This document shows, in pieces, positions 23,430 to 33,897 of a stretch of 36,889 nt of DNA. How positions within the stretch are numbered: the stretch's first letter is position 1; each line of letters begins with the position of its first letter. The DNA comes from Methylobacterium aquaticum. Its GTDB lineage: Bacteria > Pseudomonadota > Alphaproteobacteria > Rhizobiales > Beijerinckiaceae. The notes under the pieces were generated by a model that worked only from the letters and a program-made list of their open reading frames with translations, searched no databases and was not told where the DNA came from. The stretch lies in the NCBI RefSeq assembly GCF_001043915.1, contig NZ_LABX01000026.1:1-36889 (forward strand). Direction: 5' to 3'. The translations under genes and the position numbers were made by a program.

Positions 23430-23441
23430 ACGTTATAATGT
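23430..23441 (-). promoter_or_regulatory. putative Zur-like operator
   Basis: ACGTTATAATGT is a 12-bp palindrome with ten of twelve positions self-complementary, and agrees at nine of twelve positions with the ATGTTATAACAT core of Zur boxes. It lies 15 bases upstream of the start of receptor copy 2, where a bound repressor would block transcription. It could instead be an AT-rich -10 element; there is no Zur gene in the window. Confidence 0.45.
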
Positions 23442-23579
23442 TGCATTTGCGCGCGCCGGGTCGGCACTGACAAGCTTCCGGTCACCGGCCGGCCCACATT
23501 CGCCGCGGTCGTTACATCGTTACAACAGGTGTGTGCATCGCATGGCGCATCCCTGGGGGTGCGGCGTCGGCATGTGCTG

Positions 23580-24085
23580 GCGCAGGGTAGGTGGTCTGAC
23601 CGCGAAGATCGTGGCCCTGGCCGATGCCCTGGGCAACTTGGTCCGCTTCGTCCTGCTGCCGGGTCATCGCCATGACAGCCTAGAGCATTTTCCGACGAAG
23701 TGGATACCGGTTCGTCGTAGAAAATGCGGCAAAATCAAAGAGCTAGAGAAGCTTCGCGATTGCAACGCAATCGTGAAGCACTCTAGCGGTTGCGCCGCTT
23801 CTGGCTGGGCACAGCTTTGGCGCGTCGATCGGTGACAATGCGTTCGACACTGATGCCCTGCGGTCGGAGCTTGAGAGCCGTGGCGTGGCGGATGTCATCT
23901 CACCGAAATCGAACCGCACGACGGTCATTTCCCGCGATTTTGCCATGTATCGATGGCGCGATCTAATCAAAAATCTCTTGTGTGACCTGAGGCAGTCGCG
24001 GCGGGTTGCAACCCGATACGACAAGACAGATGAGAGTTATTCATCTTTTGTTGATCTTGCCGCAATCAGAAAGGGATTGCGCTGA
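23580..24085 (+). pseudogene. IS5-family transposase remnant split by a MITE
   Basis: The left piece encodes RVGGLTAKIVALADALGN then LVRFVLLPGHRHDS, up to 23680. The right piece, from 23786, encodes AVAPLLAGHSFGASIGDNAF and DVISPKSNRTTVISRDFAMY, ending at the stop 24083-24085 after RRVATRYDKTDESYSSFV. Both are typical of the second half of IS5-type DDE transposases. Removing the intervening 105-bp MITE with one TA copy rejoins the two halves in a single frame (HDS-LAVAPLL). The N-terminal part is missing, so the gene was probably already dead or is a truncated end. Confidence 0.88.
23681..23785 (-). mobile_element. 105-bp MITE B, copy 2 (inside IS5 remnant)
   Basis: Inverse orientation relative to copy 1, same 105-bp length, ends TAGAGC and CTCTA. 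It interrupts the IS5-type transposase at the base pair; the pre-insertion site can be rebuilt as GACAGCC-TA-GCGGTTG, so TA was duplicated on insertion. The hairpin GCTTCACGATTGC / GCAATCGCGAAGC is best preserved in this copy (one mismatch in 13). Confidence 0.92.
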
Positions 24086-24159
24086 TTGTCAATAGCCCTT
24101 GGTAAGGTTGCCTGCGGCTTGCCTTCTGATCATCGACATTCAATCTCACCAATGGGTGA

Positions 24160-24385
24160 TGCCAACGGTCGTCGAAAAAGACTTTTGGTTCCGTTCTCCA
24201 ATTGTCGCTCAGCCTTTGGCTTAGAGAGCTTCACGATCGCGTTGCAGTCGCGAAGCTTCTCTCGCTGTTTGATTTTGCCGCATTTTCTATGACGAACCGG
24301 TATCCACTTCGTCGGAAAATGCTCTAGTATTAAAAATTCGAGATGATTCATCGGACCGATGCGTCAGCATTTTGGGCCGATGGTA
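24160..24385 (+). mobile_element. MITE-like repeat A, copy 3 (carries nested MITE B)
   Basis: Starts TGCCAACGGTCGTC and ends GATGCGTCAGCAT...GATGGTA, matching copies 1 and 2 once the inserted 105-bp MITE (24222-24326) is removed; the host element is then about 121-123 bp. Flanks are TGA on the left and TTA on the right, a decayed TNA duplication. It ends 14 bp after the lepA stop codon. Confidence 0.8.
24222..24326 (+). mobile_element. 105-bp MITE B, copy 3 (nested in repeat A)
   Basis: Begins TAGAGAGCTTCACG and ends GGAAAATGCTCTA, same orientation and length as copy 1. It lies inside repeat A copy 3, so family B was active after that copy of A had inserted. TA is present at both ends. Confidence 0.9.
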
Positions 24386-24399
24386 TTAAATACTGACTG

Positions 24400-26205
24400 T
24401 CATGTATCCATCTTCAGGGCGGCGATGAACGCCTCCTGCGGGATCTCGACCTTGCCGAACTGGCGCATGCGCTTCTTGCCCTCCTTCTGCTTGTCGAGGA
24501 GCTTGCGCTTGCGGGAGATGTCGCCGCCATAGCACTTGGCGGTGACGTCCTTCGACAGGGCCCGGATGGTCTCGCGGGCGATGATCTTGCCGCCGATCGC
24601 CGCCTGGACCGGGATCTGGAACAGGTGGCGCGGAATCAGGTCCTTCAGCTTCTCGCACATCGCCCGGCCGCGGCTCTCGGCGCGGGTGCGGTGGACCAAC
24701 ATGGACAGCGCGTCGACCGGCTCGGCATTCACCAGGATCGACATCTTGACGAGATCACCCTCGCGGTAATCCGAAATGTGGTAGTCGAACGAGGCGTATC
24801 CCTTCGAGATCGATTTCAGCCGGTCATAGAAGTCGAACACCACCTCGTTGAGCGGCAAGTCGTAGACGACCATGGCACGCTTGCCGACGTAGTTGAGGTC
24901 GATCTGCGTGCCGCGGCGATCCTGGCACAGCTTGAGCACGCTGCCGAGATACTCGTCGGGCGTGAGGATCGTGGCGCGGATCCACGGCTCCTCGATCGTG
25001 TCGATCTTCATCACGTCGGGCATGTCGGCCGGGTTGTGCAACTCGCGCTTCTCCCCGCCGGACATGTTGAGGTGATAGACCACGCTCGGCGCGGTCGAGA
25101 TCAGGTCGAGGTTGAACTCGCGCTCCAGCCGCTCCTGGATGATCTCGAGGTGGAGGAGACCGAGGAAGCCGCAGCGGAAGCCGAAGCCGAGGGCGGCAGA
25201 GGTCTCCATCTCGTAGGAGAACGAGGCGTCGTTGAGCCGGAGCTTGCCCATCGCGCCGCGCAAGGACTCGAAATCGGCGGCATCGACCGGGAACAGACCG
25301 CAGAACACCACCGGCTGCACCGGCTTGAAGCCCGGCATCGCCTCCTTGGTCTGGCGCTTGTCCTCGGTGATGGTGTCGCCGACGCGGGTATCGGCCACTT
25401 CCTTGATCGAGCCGGTGAAGAACCCGACCTCCCCGGGCCCGAGTTCGGACACGTCCTGCATCTTGGGCCGGAACACCCCGAGGCGCTCGACGCCGTAGGC
25501 CGCATCCGCCCCCATCATGCGGATCGTCATGCCCTTCTTGAGCACGCCGTCGACGATGCGGACCAGCACCACGACGCCGAGATAGACATCGTACCAGGAA
25601 TCGACCAGCAGCGCCTTGAGCGGGGCGGCGCGGTCGCCCTTCGGCGGCGGCAGGCGGGTGACGATCGCCTCCAGCACCGCCTCGATGTTGAGGCCGGTCT
25701 TGGCCGAGATCGGCACCGCGTCCTTGGCGTCGATGCCGATCACCTCCTCGATCTGCTCCTTGACCCGGTCGGGCTCGGCCGCCGGCAGGTCGATCTTGTT
25801 GAGGACCGGGACGATCTCGTGGTTGGCGTCGAGCGCCTGGTAGACGTTGGCCAGCGTCTGCGCCTCGACGCCCTGGGAGGCGTCGACGACCAGCAGCGAG
25901 CCCTCGCAGGCGGCGAGCGAGCGCGACACCTCGTAGGCGAAATCGACGTGGCCGGGAGTGTCCATCAGGTTGAGGACATAGTCGCGCCCGTCCTGCGCCT
26001 TGTATTCCAGGCGCACGGTCTGCGCCTTGATGGTGATGCCGCGCTCCTTCTCGATGTCCATCGAGTCGAGCATCTGCTCGCTCATGTCGCGCGCCGCCAC
26101 CGCTCCGGTGATCTGGATCAGCCGGTCGGCCAGGGTCGACTTGCCGTGGTCGATATGGGCGACGATCGAGAAGTTGCGGATGTTGTCGATGGGGGACGCG
26201 GTCAT
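24400..26205 (-). CDS. lepA: elongation factor 4 (LepA)
   Basis: Ribosome-dependent GTPase of 601 residues, the full family length, acting on elongating ribosomes in the cytoplasm or at the membrane. G-motifs: [14 protein letters not shown] (about 17-30), [16 protein letters not shown] and [16 protein letters not shown]-like domains follow, then the LepA-specific C-terminus ([20 protein letters not shown]). The start is ATG 26205 ([13 protein letters not shown]); the open frame runs further upstream without support. A typical single-copy housekeeping gene, so this part of the window is core genome. Its 3' end is bordered by the MITE cluster at 23681-24385. Confidence 0.97.
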   Translation of the reverse strand: MTASPIDNIRNFSIVAHIDHGKSTLADRLIQITGAVAARDMSEQMLDSMDIEKERGITIKAQTVRLEYKAQDGRDYVLNLMDTPGHVDFAYEVSRSLAACEGSLLVVDASQGVEAQTLANVYQALDANHEIVPVLNKIDLPAAEPDRVKEQIEEVIGIDAKDAVPISAKTGLNIEAVLEAIVTRLPPPKGDRAAPLKALLVDSWYDVYLGVVVLVRIVDGVLKKGMTIRMMGADAAYGVERLGVFRPKMQDVSELGPGEVGFFTGSIKEVADTRVGDTITEDKRQTKEAMPGFKPVQPVVFCGLFPVDAADFESLRGAMGKLRLNDASFSYEMETSAALGFGFRCGFLGLLHLEIIQERLEREFNLDLISTAPSVVYHLNMSGGEKRELHNPADMPDVMKIDTIEEPWIRATILTPDEYLGSVLKLCQDRRGTQIDLNYVGKRAMVVYDLPLNEVVFDFYDRLKSISKGYASFDYHISDYREGDLVKMSILVNAEPVDALSMLVHRTRAESRGRAMCEKLKDLIPRHLFQIPVQAAIGGKIIARETIRALSKDVTAKCYGGDISRKRKLLDKQKEGKKRMRQFGKVEIPQEAFIAALKMDT

Positions 26206-26457
26206 CGTGGGGCTGTCTCCGGCGCGCAGGCGCGGCGATGCGCGTGGCGCACGGCGGTGAAGGAAAGAGTCGACGGGAGATAGCAGCGGCACCCCGCCGC
26301 GCCAAGACGGCGGCCGGACGCACGCGGGTGTCGATGGGGGTGGACGCCGAATGGCAGGACCTGCCATCGCGGGACGACGCGGATCCGACCGTTCACCCCA
26401 CTCTCGCCGTCATCCCGAGATGCTGCCGCTTGCCGAGATGCTGCCGCTTGCGGCAGC

Positions 26458-26508
26458 CTCGAAGGAGGGCTCCAGGCCCCTCGGCGATCCCTGGAGCCCT
26501 CCTTCGAG
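26458..26508. repeat. 19-bp-arm inverted repeat
   Basis: Arms CTCGAAGGAGGGCTCCAGG (26458-26476) and its exact complement (26490-26508) enclose a 13-nt loop. It lies downstream of the FAD oxidoreductase and may end its transcription, but the sequence style looks like a dispersed intergenic repeat. Confidence 0.8.
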
Positions 26509-26512
26509 GTCA

Positions 26513-26546
26513 GTCGATCTTCGATCGCGCGCGATCGAAGATCGAC
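26513..26546. repeat. 34-bp perfect palindrome
   Basis: GTCGATCTTCGATCGCG (26513-26529) followed directly by its exact reverse complement, with no spacer. It lies four bases from the preceding inverted repeat. Perfect spacerless palindromes this long are uncommon. Confidence 0.85.
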
Positions 26547-26624
26547 CAGCGCCTCAGGATGAGGGTGAGGGTTGGACACGATGGACGGCGCGTGGCTCGT
26601 CTGAACGCCGGGCGTGCGGGAGCC

Positions 26625-27710
26625 TCACGCCCCCAGCCGGTCCGCCACGTCCTCCGCCAGCGACAGGCTCGAGGTCAGCCCCGGGCTCTCGATGCCGAAG
26701 AGATGCACGAGCCCCGGCAGCCCGTGCTCGGCCGGACCGTCGATGAGGAAGTCGGCCGCTCCCTCCCCGGGGCCGGACAGCTTCGGACGGATGCCGGCAT
26801 AGTCGGGCACCAGCGCGCCGTCCGGCAGGCCGGGCCAGTAGCGGCGGATCGCGGCGGTGAACAGGGCGCCGCGGCCGGGATCGACCTCGTAGTCGGGCGC
26901 GTCGATCCACTCGACGTCGGGGCCGAAGCGCATCCGCCCGGCGAGGTCGAGGGTGAGGTGGATGCCCAAGCCTCCCTCGACCGGGGCGGGATAAATCAGC
27001 CGGGAGAAGGCGGGCCGGCCGGTGCAGCCGAAATAGTTGCCCTTGGCGAGCACCAGGCGCGGCACCCGGGTCTCCGGATAGCCCTCGGTCGCCCGGGCGA
27101 GGGTCTGGGCCCCGAAGCTCGCGGCATTGACCACGCCATCGACCGTGATCTCGTCGTCGCCGAAGCGGGCGACCCAGCCCTCGGGCGAACGGGTGAGGCG
27201 CGCGATGGGGGTGTTGAAGGCAAGCGCACCGCCCGCCCCCTCGATGTCGCCTTGCAGCGCCAGCATCAGGGCGTGGCTGTCGACGATGCCGGTCTCGGTC
27301 GAGAGGAGCGCGGCATTGCAGGTCAGGTTCGGTTCGAGACGCCGGGCCTCGTCCCCGTCGAGGAGCGCCAGGCCCTCGACCCCGTTCTCCAGCCCCTGCG
27401 CGTGGATCGCCGCGATCTTAGACCCCTCCGGCTCGGTCGCCGCGACGATCAGCTTGCCGATCTTCGCATGCGGCACGCCGTGGCTCGCGCAGAAGGCGTA
27501 GAGCCGGCGCCGTCCCTCGACGCAGTGACGCGCCCTCGCCGACCCGGTCGGATAGTACATCCCGGCATGGATCACCTCGGAATTGCGCGAGGACACGCCG
27601 GTGCCGATGCCGCCCTCCGCTTCCGCCACGATCACCTCGTGGCCGCGCAGGGCCAGCTCCCGGCCAATCGCGAGGCCGACCACGCCGGCACCGACGACGA
27701 GCACCATCAT
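26625..27710 (-). CDS. FAD-dependent oxidoreductase (L-2-hydroxyglutarate dehydrogenase-like)
   Basis: Flavoprotein of 361 residues. The N-terminal dinucleotide fold is VVGAGVVGLAIGRELALRGH with an acidic strand end (VIVAEAE). The family block SSRNSEVIHAGMYYPTGSAR and the C-terminal PDYAGIRPKLSGPGEGAADF (FAD ribityl contact) match the DAO/L2HGDH group. It probably oxidises L-2-hydroxyglutarate or a similar 2-hydroxy acid, passing electrons to the membrane quinone pool; another member of the DAO family cannot be excluded. The start is one of two adjacent ATGs (27710 or 27707). The pckA terminator lies upstream, so it has its own promoter. Confidence 0.85.
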   Translation of the reverse strand: MMVLVVGAGVVGLAIGRELALRGHEVIVAEAEGGIGTGVSSRNSEVIHAGMYYPTGSARARHCVEGRRRLYAFCASHGVPHAKIGKLIVAATEPEGSKIAAIHAQGLENGVEGLALLDGDEARRLEPNLTCNAALLSTETGIVDSHALMLALQGDIEGAGGALAFNTPIARLTRSPEGWVARFGDDEITVDGVVNAASFGAQTLARATEGYPETRVPRLVLAKGNYFGCTGRPAFSRLIYPAPVEGGLGIHLTLDLAGRMRFGPDVEWIDAPDYEVDPGRGALFTAAIRRYWPGLPDGALVPDYAGIRPKLSGPGEGAADFLIDGPAEHGLPGLVHLFGIESPGLTSSLSLAEDVADRLGA

Positions 27711-27753
27711 CGACCGCTCCTCCCTCTCGCTTCTTCGCCCGTAGCCTTACAAT

Positions 27754-27786
27754 GAAAAAGGGCCCCTCTCCGCGGAGAGGGGCCCT
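27754..27786 (-). terminator. pckA Rho-independent terminator
   Basis: Perfect palindrome AGGGCCCCTCTCCG then CGGAGAGGGGCCCT (27759-27786), followed on the minus strand by TTTTT. It lies 25 bp downstream of the pckA stop codon and is the clearest intrinsic terminator in the window. Confidence 0.9.
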
Positions 27787-27810
27787 CAGGACGATCAAGC
27801 CCTCAAAAAC

Positions 27811-29421
<1,611 letters not shown>

Positions 29422-29650
29422 GCCCGTTCCTCCTGGCGCCGACCTCGGACTACACGGCAGGCAGCCGGTCCGGATCGGGCCGATTGACTTCACCCTTGCG
29501 CCGGATGCGGCGGCCTATGCAATCGTGGCAAGCCGCACGTCTCCGCGCCGAGGCCGATCACGACGCCTCGGTGGGGTGCTTTAGTAGGTGGCGAACCTTC
29601 ACGGTTCAATCGAATTCGCGCGAATCGGCGGTGACAAGCCGGACTTTGTG

Positions 29651-30418
29651 TCAGGGGGCGGGAACCGCCCGGGCCTGCGCCGCCATCGCCACCAGGGCGG
29701 GACGCAGGGCGGCGGGGCTGGCCAGCCGCTCCGGAAACAGCACCCGGGCGGTCCGCTCGCCAGCCATCAGGTCGAGCCCCTCCGGGTCGAACCCGGTCAG
29801 GCGCCACGGCCCGGCCTCCTGACCAGCGAGCCGCGTGGCATAGAGCGCGACGGCATCGGCATGGTCCTCGTTCATGTGGGCGACGGCGCCGGGCTCGGAT
29901 TCGGCGAGCGCCTCGAGACCGGCGAGATCGGTGAGGAGTTCACCGGCCGTCAGCGTCGCGGCCTTGGCGAAGCCGCCATTGAGGTGCCCGGCCCGCACGG
30001 CCAGGCGGAAGAACCCGAAATCCGGGAAGTCGGCATAGAGCGCGGCCTTCGGGTGGCGGGCGAGGAAGCGTGCCCGCGCCCGAGGCTCGGCGATGCGCTC
30101 GGCGCTCCCCGTCACGGTCAGGCGCGGATGGGCGAGCGGATCGCCCTTGCCGCCGGAGCCGAGCAGGAGCGAGCAGCGCGGATCCGCCTCCAGGTTGAGG
30201 GTGTGGGCCGAGAGGCGCGAGAGCAGCAGCAGCGGCGTCCCGTCGACATCCGTCGCCACCGTGACGAGCGACGCGAACGGCGCGCCGCCCTCCCGCTCCA
30301 GGGTCGCGAGGGCGCCCGCGCGCACGGTTCGCAGGAGCGTCTTGGCGAGACCCACCGCATCGAACGGCGCCTCGGCGGCCGGCAGCGGCGCAGCCTGTTT
30401 CCCCTCTGCTCCGGCCAT
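29651..30418 (-). CDS. HugZ-like heme/flavin-binding protein
   Basis: Predicted cytoplasmic split-barrel protein of 255 residues. The N-terminal domain (about 20-165) is of pyridoxamine 5'-phosphate oxidase type (GALATLEREGGAPFASLVTV, then LLLLSRLSAHTLNLEADPR). The C-terminal ~80 residues (VAHMNEDHADAVALYATRLA) are the DUF2470 domain found in HugZ-family heme oxygenase-like proteins. Binding of heme or FMN is therefore likely; degradation of heme is possible but unproven. The start is ATG 30418, with GGGGG eight bases upstream. It is transcribed towards pckA and divergent from chvI. Confidence 0.78.
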   Translation of the reverse strand: MAGAEGKQAAPLPAAEAPFDAVGLAKTLLRTVRAGALATLEREGGAPFASLVTVATDVDGTPLLLLSRLSAHTLNLEADPRCSLLLGSGGKGDPLAHPRLTVTGSAERIAEPRARARFLARHPKAALYADFPDFGFFRLAVRAGHLNGGFAKAATLTAGELLTDLAGLEALAESEPGAVAHMNEDHADAVALYATRLAGQEAGPWRLTGFDPEGLDLMAGERTARVLFPERLASPAALRPALVAMAAQARAVPAP

Positions 30419-30732
30419 GCCATGAACCCCCTCGCTTCGCCCGCGTCGTGGGGCAGCTTGGCGCCGGCCGGCCGGCCCGTCCAGGCCGCCCGACGCCGCG
30501 GGGGAGCGGGCCCGATCTCCCCCGGCCTGTGGCGGCTTCGCCACCGGTGCTCGCTTTTTTGGCGGGATGGCCTTAAGGGAGACAGAATCGTGGCGCCGCG
30601 GACACTGTCCAGTCTTTTTGTGGACAGGGCTGCGGCACGCAAGATCGCCGGGTCCGGAACCGGTTCCAGTCGGGTGACGTTCAGCAGGGCCGGTATGTCC
30701 TGCGGGCGACGCCCGCGCCCCAGGGAATGCCC
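30419..30732. promoter_or_regulatory. divergent upstream region of chvI
   Basis: Separates the HugZ-like gene from chvI. A TTTTTT run at about 30555 follows a small GTGGCG/CGCCAC hairpin (about 30530-30545). A 7-bp inverted repeat CTGTCCA (30605-30611) and TGGACAG (30621-30627), with a T-rich loop, lies about 105 bp upstream of chvI. Either could be regulatory; I cannot assign a factor or clear promoter boxes. Confidence 0.4.
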
Positions 30733-31449
30733 ATGCCGACCATCGCCCTCGTCGATGACGACCGCAACATCCTGACCTCCGTGTCGATCGCCCTGGAGAC
30801 CGAGGGCTACCGGATCCAGACCTATACCGACGGCGCCTCCGCCCTGGACGGCCTGAAGCATTCGCCGCCCGACCTCGCGATCTTCGACATCAAGATGCCG
30901 CGCATGGACGGCATGGAGCTGCTGCGCCGCCTGCGCCAGAAATCCGACCTGCCGGTGATCTTCCTGACCTCGAAGGACGAGGAAATCGACGAGCTGTTCG
31001 GCCTCAAGATGGGTGCCGACGACTTCATCCGGAAGCCGTTCTCGCAGCGGCTCCTGGTCGAGCGGGTGAAGGCGGTGCTGCGCCGCTTCGCCGCCAAGGA
31101 GGCGGGGCCCGGCGCCTCGGCCCGCGAGGCGGAGGCCGCCGCCGCCCGCTCGCTGGAGCGCGGCCAGCTGATGATGGACCCGGAGCGCCACACCTGCACC
31201 TGGAAGGGCGAGCCGGTGACGCTGACCGTGACCGAGTTCCTGATCCTCCAGGCGCTCGCCCACCGTCCCGGCGTCGTGAAGAGCCGCAACGCCCTGATGG
31301 ATGCGGCCTACGACGATCAGGTCTATGTCGACGACCGCACCATCGACAGCCACATCAAGCGCCTGCGCAAGAAGTTCAAGGTGACCGACAACAGCTTCGA
31401 CATGATCGAGACGCTGTACGGCGTCGGCTACCGCTTCAAGGAAATGTAA
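30733..31449 (+). CDS. chvI: OmpR-family response regulator ChvI
   Basis: DNA-binding response regulator of 238 residues controlling acid/envelope-responsive genes. The receiver domain has LVDDDRN (acidic pocket), phospho-acceptor Asp52 in [13 protein letters not shown] and the conserved Lys in [10 protein letters not shown]. The C-terminal winged helix (about 140-235) ends [10 protein letters not shown], typical for OmpR/PhoB members. The start is ATG 30733, because AGGGA is six bases upstream; ATG 30727 would have no spacing. It is the first gene of the chvI-chvG-hprK-EIIA-HPr operon. Partner kinase ChvG follows after about 40 bp. Confidence 0.93.
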   Translation: MPTIALVDDDRNILTSVSIALETEGYRIQTYTDGASALDGLKHSPPDLAIFDIKMPRMDGMELLRRLRQKSDLPVIFLTSKDEEIDELFGLKMGADDFIRKPFSQRLLVERVKAVLRRFAAKEAGPGASAREAEAAAARSLERGQLMMDPERHTCTWKGEPVTLTVTEFLILQALAHRPGVVKSRNALMDAAYDDQVYVDDRTIDSHIKRLRKKFKVTDNSFDMIETLYGVGYRFKEM

Positions 31450-31492
31450 GGCACGTGACCGTCAGAAACCCGGATTGAAGAGACGTGCCCGC

Positions 31493-33334
31493 GTGAGCGA
31501 CGGATCGGCCCGCGGCGCGGTGCGCCGCCTTCTCGGCGGCACCGGCCGCCTCCTCGGCGGCCCGGCCCTGAAGCCGGCGAGCGAGATCGACCCCGACGGG
31601 GAGGCGGCGCGCGAGCCGTTCGGCCCGCGGACGGTCCGGCGCTGGATCGCGCAGCGCTTCGCCTCGAGCCTGACCCGGCGCATCGTGGTCCTGAATCTCG
31701 CCGGTCTGATCGCGCTGCTCGTCGGCTTTCTCTACCTCAACCAGTTCCGCCAGGGCCTGATCGAAGCCCGGGTGCAGAGCCTGCTGACGCAAGGAGACAT
31801 CATCGCCGGCGCCATCGCGGCCTCGGCGACCGTCGATACCGACGCCATCACCATCGATCCCGACCGCCTGCTCCAGCTCCAGGCCGGCGAGAGCGGCAAT
31901 GTCGGCGACGAGGCGCCCTCAGGCCTCGAATTCTCCCTGAACCCGGAACGGGTGGCGCCGCTCCTGCGCCGCCTGATCACCCCCACCGGCACCCGCGCCC
32001 GGGTCTACGACCGCGACGGCACGATGCTGATCGATTCCCGCGGCCTCTACATCCGGGGCGACCTCAGCCGCGAGCCGCCCGCCCTTCACAAGGATCGCTC
32101 GAGCCTGATCGAGCGGGCCTGGAACGCGGTGCGGACGCACGTGCCGGGGCTCGGCCGTCCCTCCTCCGCCGACGAGCCGGGGCCGGCGGACGGCCGCACC
32201 TTGCCGGAGGTGCAGCGCGCGCTGGGCGGCGCCCGCGGCACGCTGGTGCGCCGCAACGGTCCGGGCGAGACCATCGTGTCGGTGGCGGTTCCGATCCAGC
32301 GCGGCCGCACCGTCCGGGGCGCTCTGCTGCTCTCGACCCAGGAAGGCGACATCGACAAGATCATTGCGGCCGAGCGCTTCTCGCTGCTCCAGGTCTTCAT
32401 CATCGCGGCGATCGTGATGGTGGTGCTGTCGATGCTGGTCGCCGGCCAGATCGTCGGCCCGGTCGGGCGCCTGGCGGAGGCTGCCGAGCGGGTCCGCACG
32501 GGCATCAAGTCGCGCCAGGAGATCCCCGACTTCACCCGTCGCACCGACGAGATCGGGCACCTGTCGGGGGCCTTGCGCGACATGACCCAGGCGCTCTACC
32601 GGCGCCTCGACGCGATCGAGAATTTCGCCGCGGACGTCTCGCACGAGCTGAAGAACCCGCTCACCTCGCTGCGCAGCGCCGTCGAGACCCTGCCGCTGGC
32701 CAAGACCGACGAATCCCGCGCCCGGCTGATGCAGGTGATCCAGCACGACGTGAAGCGCCTGGACCGGCTGATCAGCGACATCGCCGACGCCTCGCGTCTC
32801 GACGCGGAGCTCGCCCGGGCCGAGGCGGGCCGGGTCGATCTCAGGAAGCTCATCACCACGGTGGTGTCGGTGGCCAACGAGCGCCGGCGCCGGGGCGACG
32901 CGGCCATCGACCTCACGGTCGAGCCGGCGCCGGCCGGCATCGAGGACGCCTTCGCGATTCTCGGCCATGACAGCCGGCTCGGCCAGGTGGTGAACAACCT
33001 CCTGGACAATGCCCGCTCGTTCTCGCCCAAGGGCGCGAGCGTGCGGGTGACCCTGCGGCGGCGGCGCAACGCCGTCGAACTCATCGTGGAGGATGACGGG
33101 CCGGGCATCCCGCCTCACGCCCTGGAGCGGATCTTCGAGCGCTTCTACACCGACCGGCCGGAGCAGGGCTTCGGGCAGAATTCCGGGCTCGGCCTCTCGA
33201 TCTCGCGCCAGATCGTCCAGGCCCATCGCGGCACGATCCGGGCCGAGAACCGCCTCGGGCCACTCGGCGAGGACGGCGAGCCGGCGCTGCTCGGCGCCCG
33301 CTTCATCGTCCGCATCCCGGCCCAGAGCCGCTGA
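31493..33334 (+). CDS. chvG: sensor histidine kinase ChvG
   Basis: Inner-membrane kinase of about 613 residues that phosphorylates ChvI. After an Arg-rich cytoplasmic head there is TM1 (RIVVLNLAGLIALLVGFLYL), a periplasmic sensor domain of roughly 230 residues, TM2 (LLQVFIIAAIVMVVLSMLVA) and a HAMP linker. The HisKA box is FAADVSHELKNPLTSLRSAV with the phospho-accepting His. The HATPase has N (NNLLDNARSF), G1 (EDDGPGIPP) and G2 (NSGLGLSISRQI) boxes. In rhizobia ExoR is the periplasmic repressor of ChvG; it is not in this window. The start is uncertain: GTG 31493 is chosen, TTG 31475 is in frame, and neither has a strong ribosome site. Confidence 0.92.
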   Translation: MSDGSARGAVRRLLGGTGRLLGGPALKPASEIDPDGEAAREPFGPRTVRRWIAQRFASSLTRRIVVLNLAGLIALLVGFLYLNQFRQGLIEARVQSLLTQGDIIAGAIAASATVDTDAITIDPDRLLQLQAGESGNVGDEAPSGLEFSLNPERVAPLLRRLITPTGTRARVYDRDGTMLIDSRGLYIRGDLSREPPALHKDRSSLIERAWNAVRTHVPGLGRPSSADEPGPADGRTLPEVQRALGGARGTLVRRNGPGETIVSVAVPIQRGRTVRGALLLSTQEGDIDKIIAAERFSLLQVFIIAAIVMVVLSMLVAGQIVGPVGRLAEAAERVRTGIKSRQEIPDFTRRTDEIGHLSGALRDMTQALYRRLDAIENFAADVSHELKNPLTSLRSAVETLPLAKTDESRARLMQVIQHDVKRLDRLISDIADASRLDAELARAEAGRVDLRKLITTVVSVANERRRRGDAAIDLTVEPAPAGIEDAFAILGHDSRLGQVVNNLLDNARSFSPKGASVRVTLRRRRNAVELIVEDDGPGIPPHALERIFERFYTDRPEQGFGQNSGLGLSISRQIVQAHRGTIRAENRLGPLGEDGEPALLGARFIVRIPAQSR

Positions 33335-33338
33335 GGCG

Positions 33339-33809
33339 ATGGGCGCCGTCCCCGCCAGTCTGAGCGCCGTCCACGCCAGTTGCGTCGTGCTGGGCGAGGA
33401 CGGGATCCTGATCCGCGGTCCTGCCGGGAGCGGCAAATCGACGCTGGTCCGTGACCTGATGCAGATTGGCGCTATCTCGGGCGTCTTCGTGGCCCTCGTC
33501 GGCGATGACCGCGTGAGTCTGACGCCGCGGAACGGGCGCCTCGTCGCCGCGCCGCATCCGGCGCTTGCCGGGCTTCTGGAGATCCGCGGGCTCGGGCTGC
33601 AAGCCGTTGACGCCACGGTGCCTTCGGCGGTCCTGCGCCTCATCGTCGACCTCGCCGAGGCCGCCCCGCGGATGCCCGAGGACGGGGAGGAGACGATCCG
33701 TCTCCGGGAGGTGGTGCTCCCCAGGATGATCCTGTCGCCGGATCCCGGGCGGGCTGGAACGGTGCTGTGGCGCTGGCGCCGCCTCCATGTCATGGTGATC
33801 GCCGATTAA
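33339..33809 (+). CDS. hprK: HPr kinase/phosphorylase, short alphaproteobacterial type
   Basis: Serine kinase/phosphorylase of 156 residues that acts on the regulatory serine of HPr. It is the short form of alphaproteobacteria, lacking the N-terminal domain of the Firmicutes enzyme. VHASCVVLGEDGILIRGPAG leads into the Walker A segment GPAGSGKS (27-34). VALVGDDRVSL and LEIRGLG match the catalytic-site and HprK signature regions. The start is ATG 33339, five bases after the chvG stop, with GAGG overlapping that stop. The C-terminus is shorter and more basic than in other classes. Its substrate HPr is encoded two genes downstream with the target Ser in place. Confidence 0.9.
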   Translation: MGAVPASLSAVHASCVVLGEDGILIRGPAGSGKSTLVRDLMQIGAISGVFVALVGDDRVSLTPRNGRLVAAPHPALAGLLEIRGLGLQAVDATVPSAVLRLIVDLAEAAPRMPEDGEETIRLREVVLPRMILSPDPGRAGTVLWRWRRLHVMVIAD

Positions 33810-33897
33810 TGCGGATTCCGCCGCATTGCTCTTGCGCTCGCCTTTGCGCTGCACAAAATGGCGGCTCGGCTCCAACGGGGCGTCGGAACTCGTGTCG

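Larger units (their letters stand above)
26206..26624. other. intergenic region with long palindromes
   Basis: Between lepA and the FAD oxidoreductase, both on the minus strand. A direct repeat of GAGATGCTGCCGCTTGC-like text at about 26417-26450 is followed by two large inverted repeats listed separately. Bases near the lepA start should carry its promoter, but I cannot point to it. Confidence 0.55.

Noticed and set aside
24625..26283. 552-residue plus-strand open frame
   Set aside because: Antisense to lepA; no motif and a repetitive charged composition.
26417..26546. CRISPR-like array
   Set aside because: There are only two direct copies followed by palindromes of different sequence; no regular spacer pattern and no cas genes.
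33826..33897. 24-residue N-terminal extension of EIIA
   Set aside because: The standard EIIA-Man fold begins exactly at MIGMVLVTHG and the extension has no conserved character.
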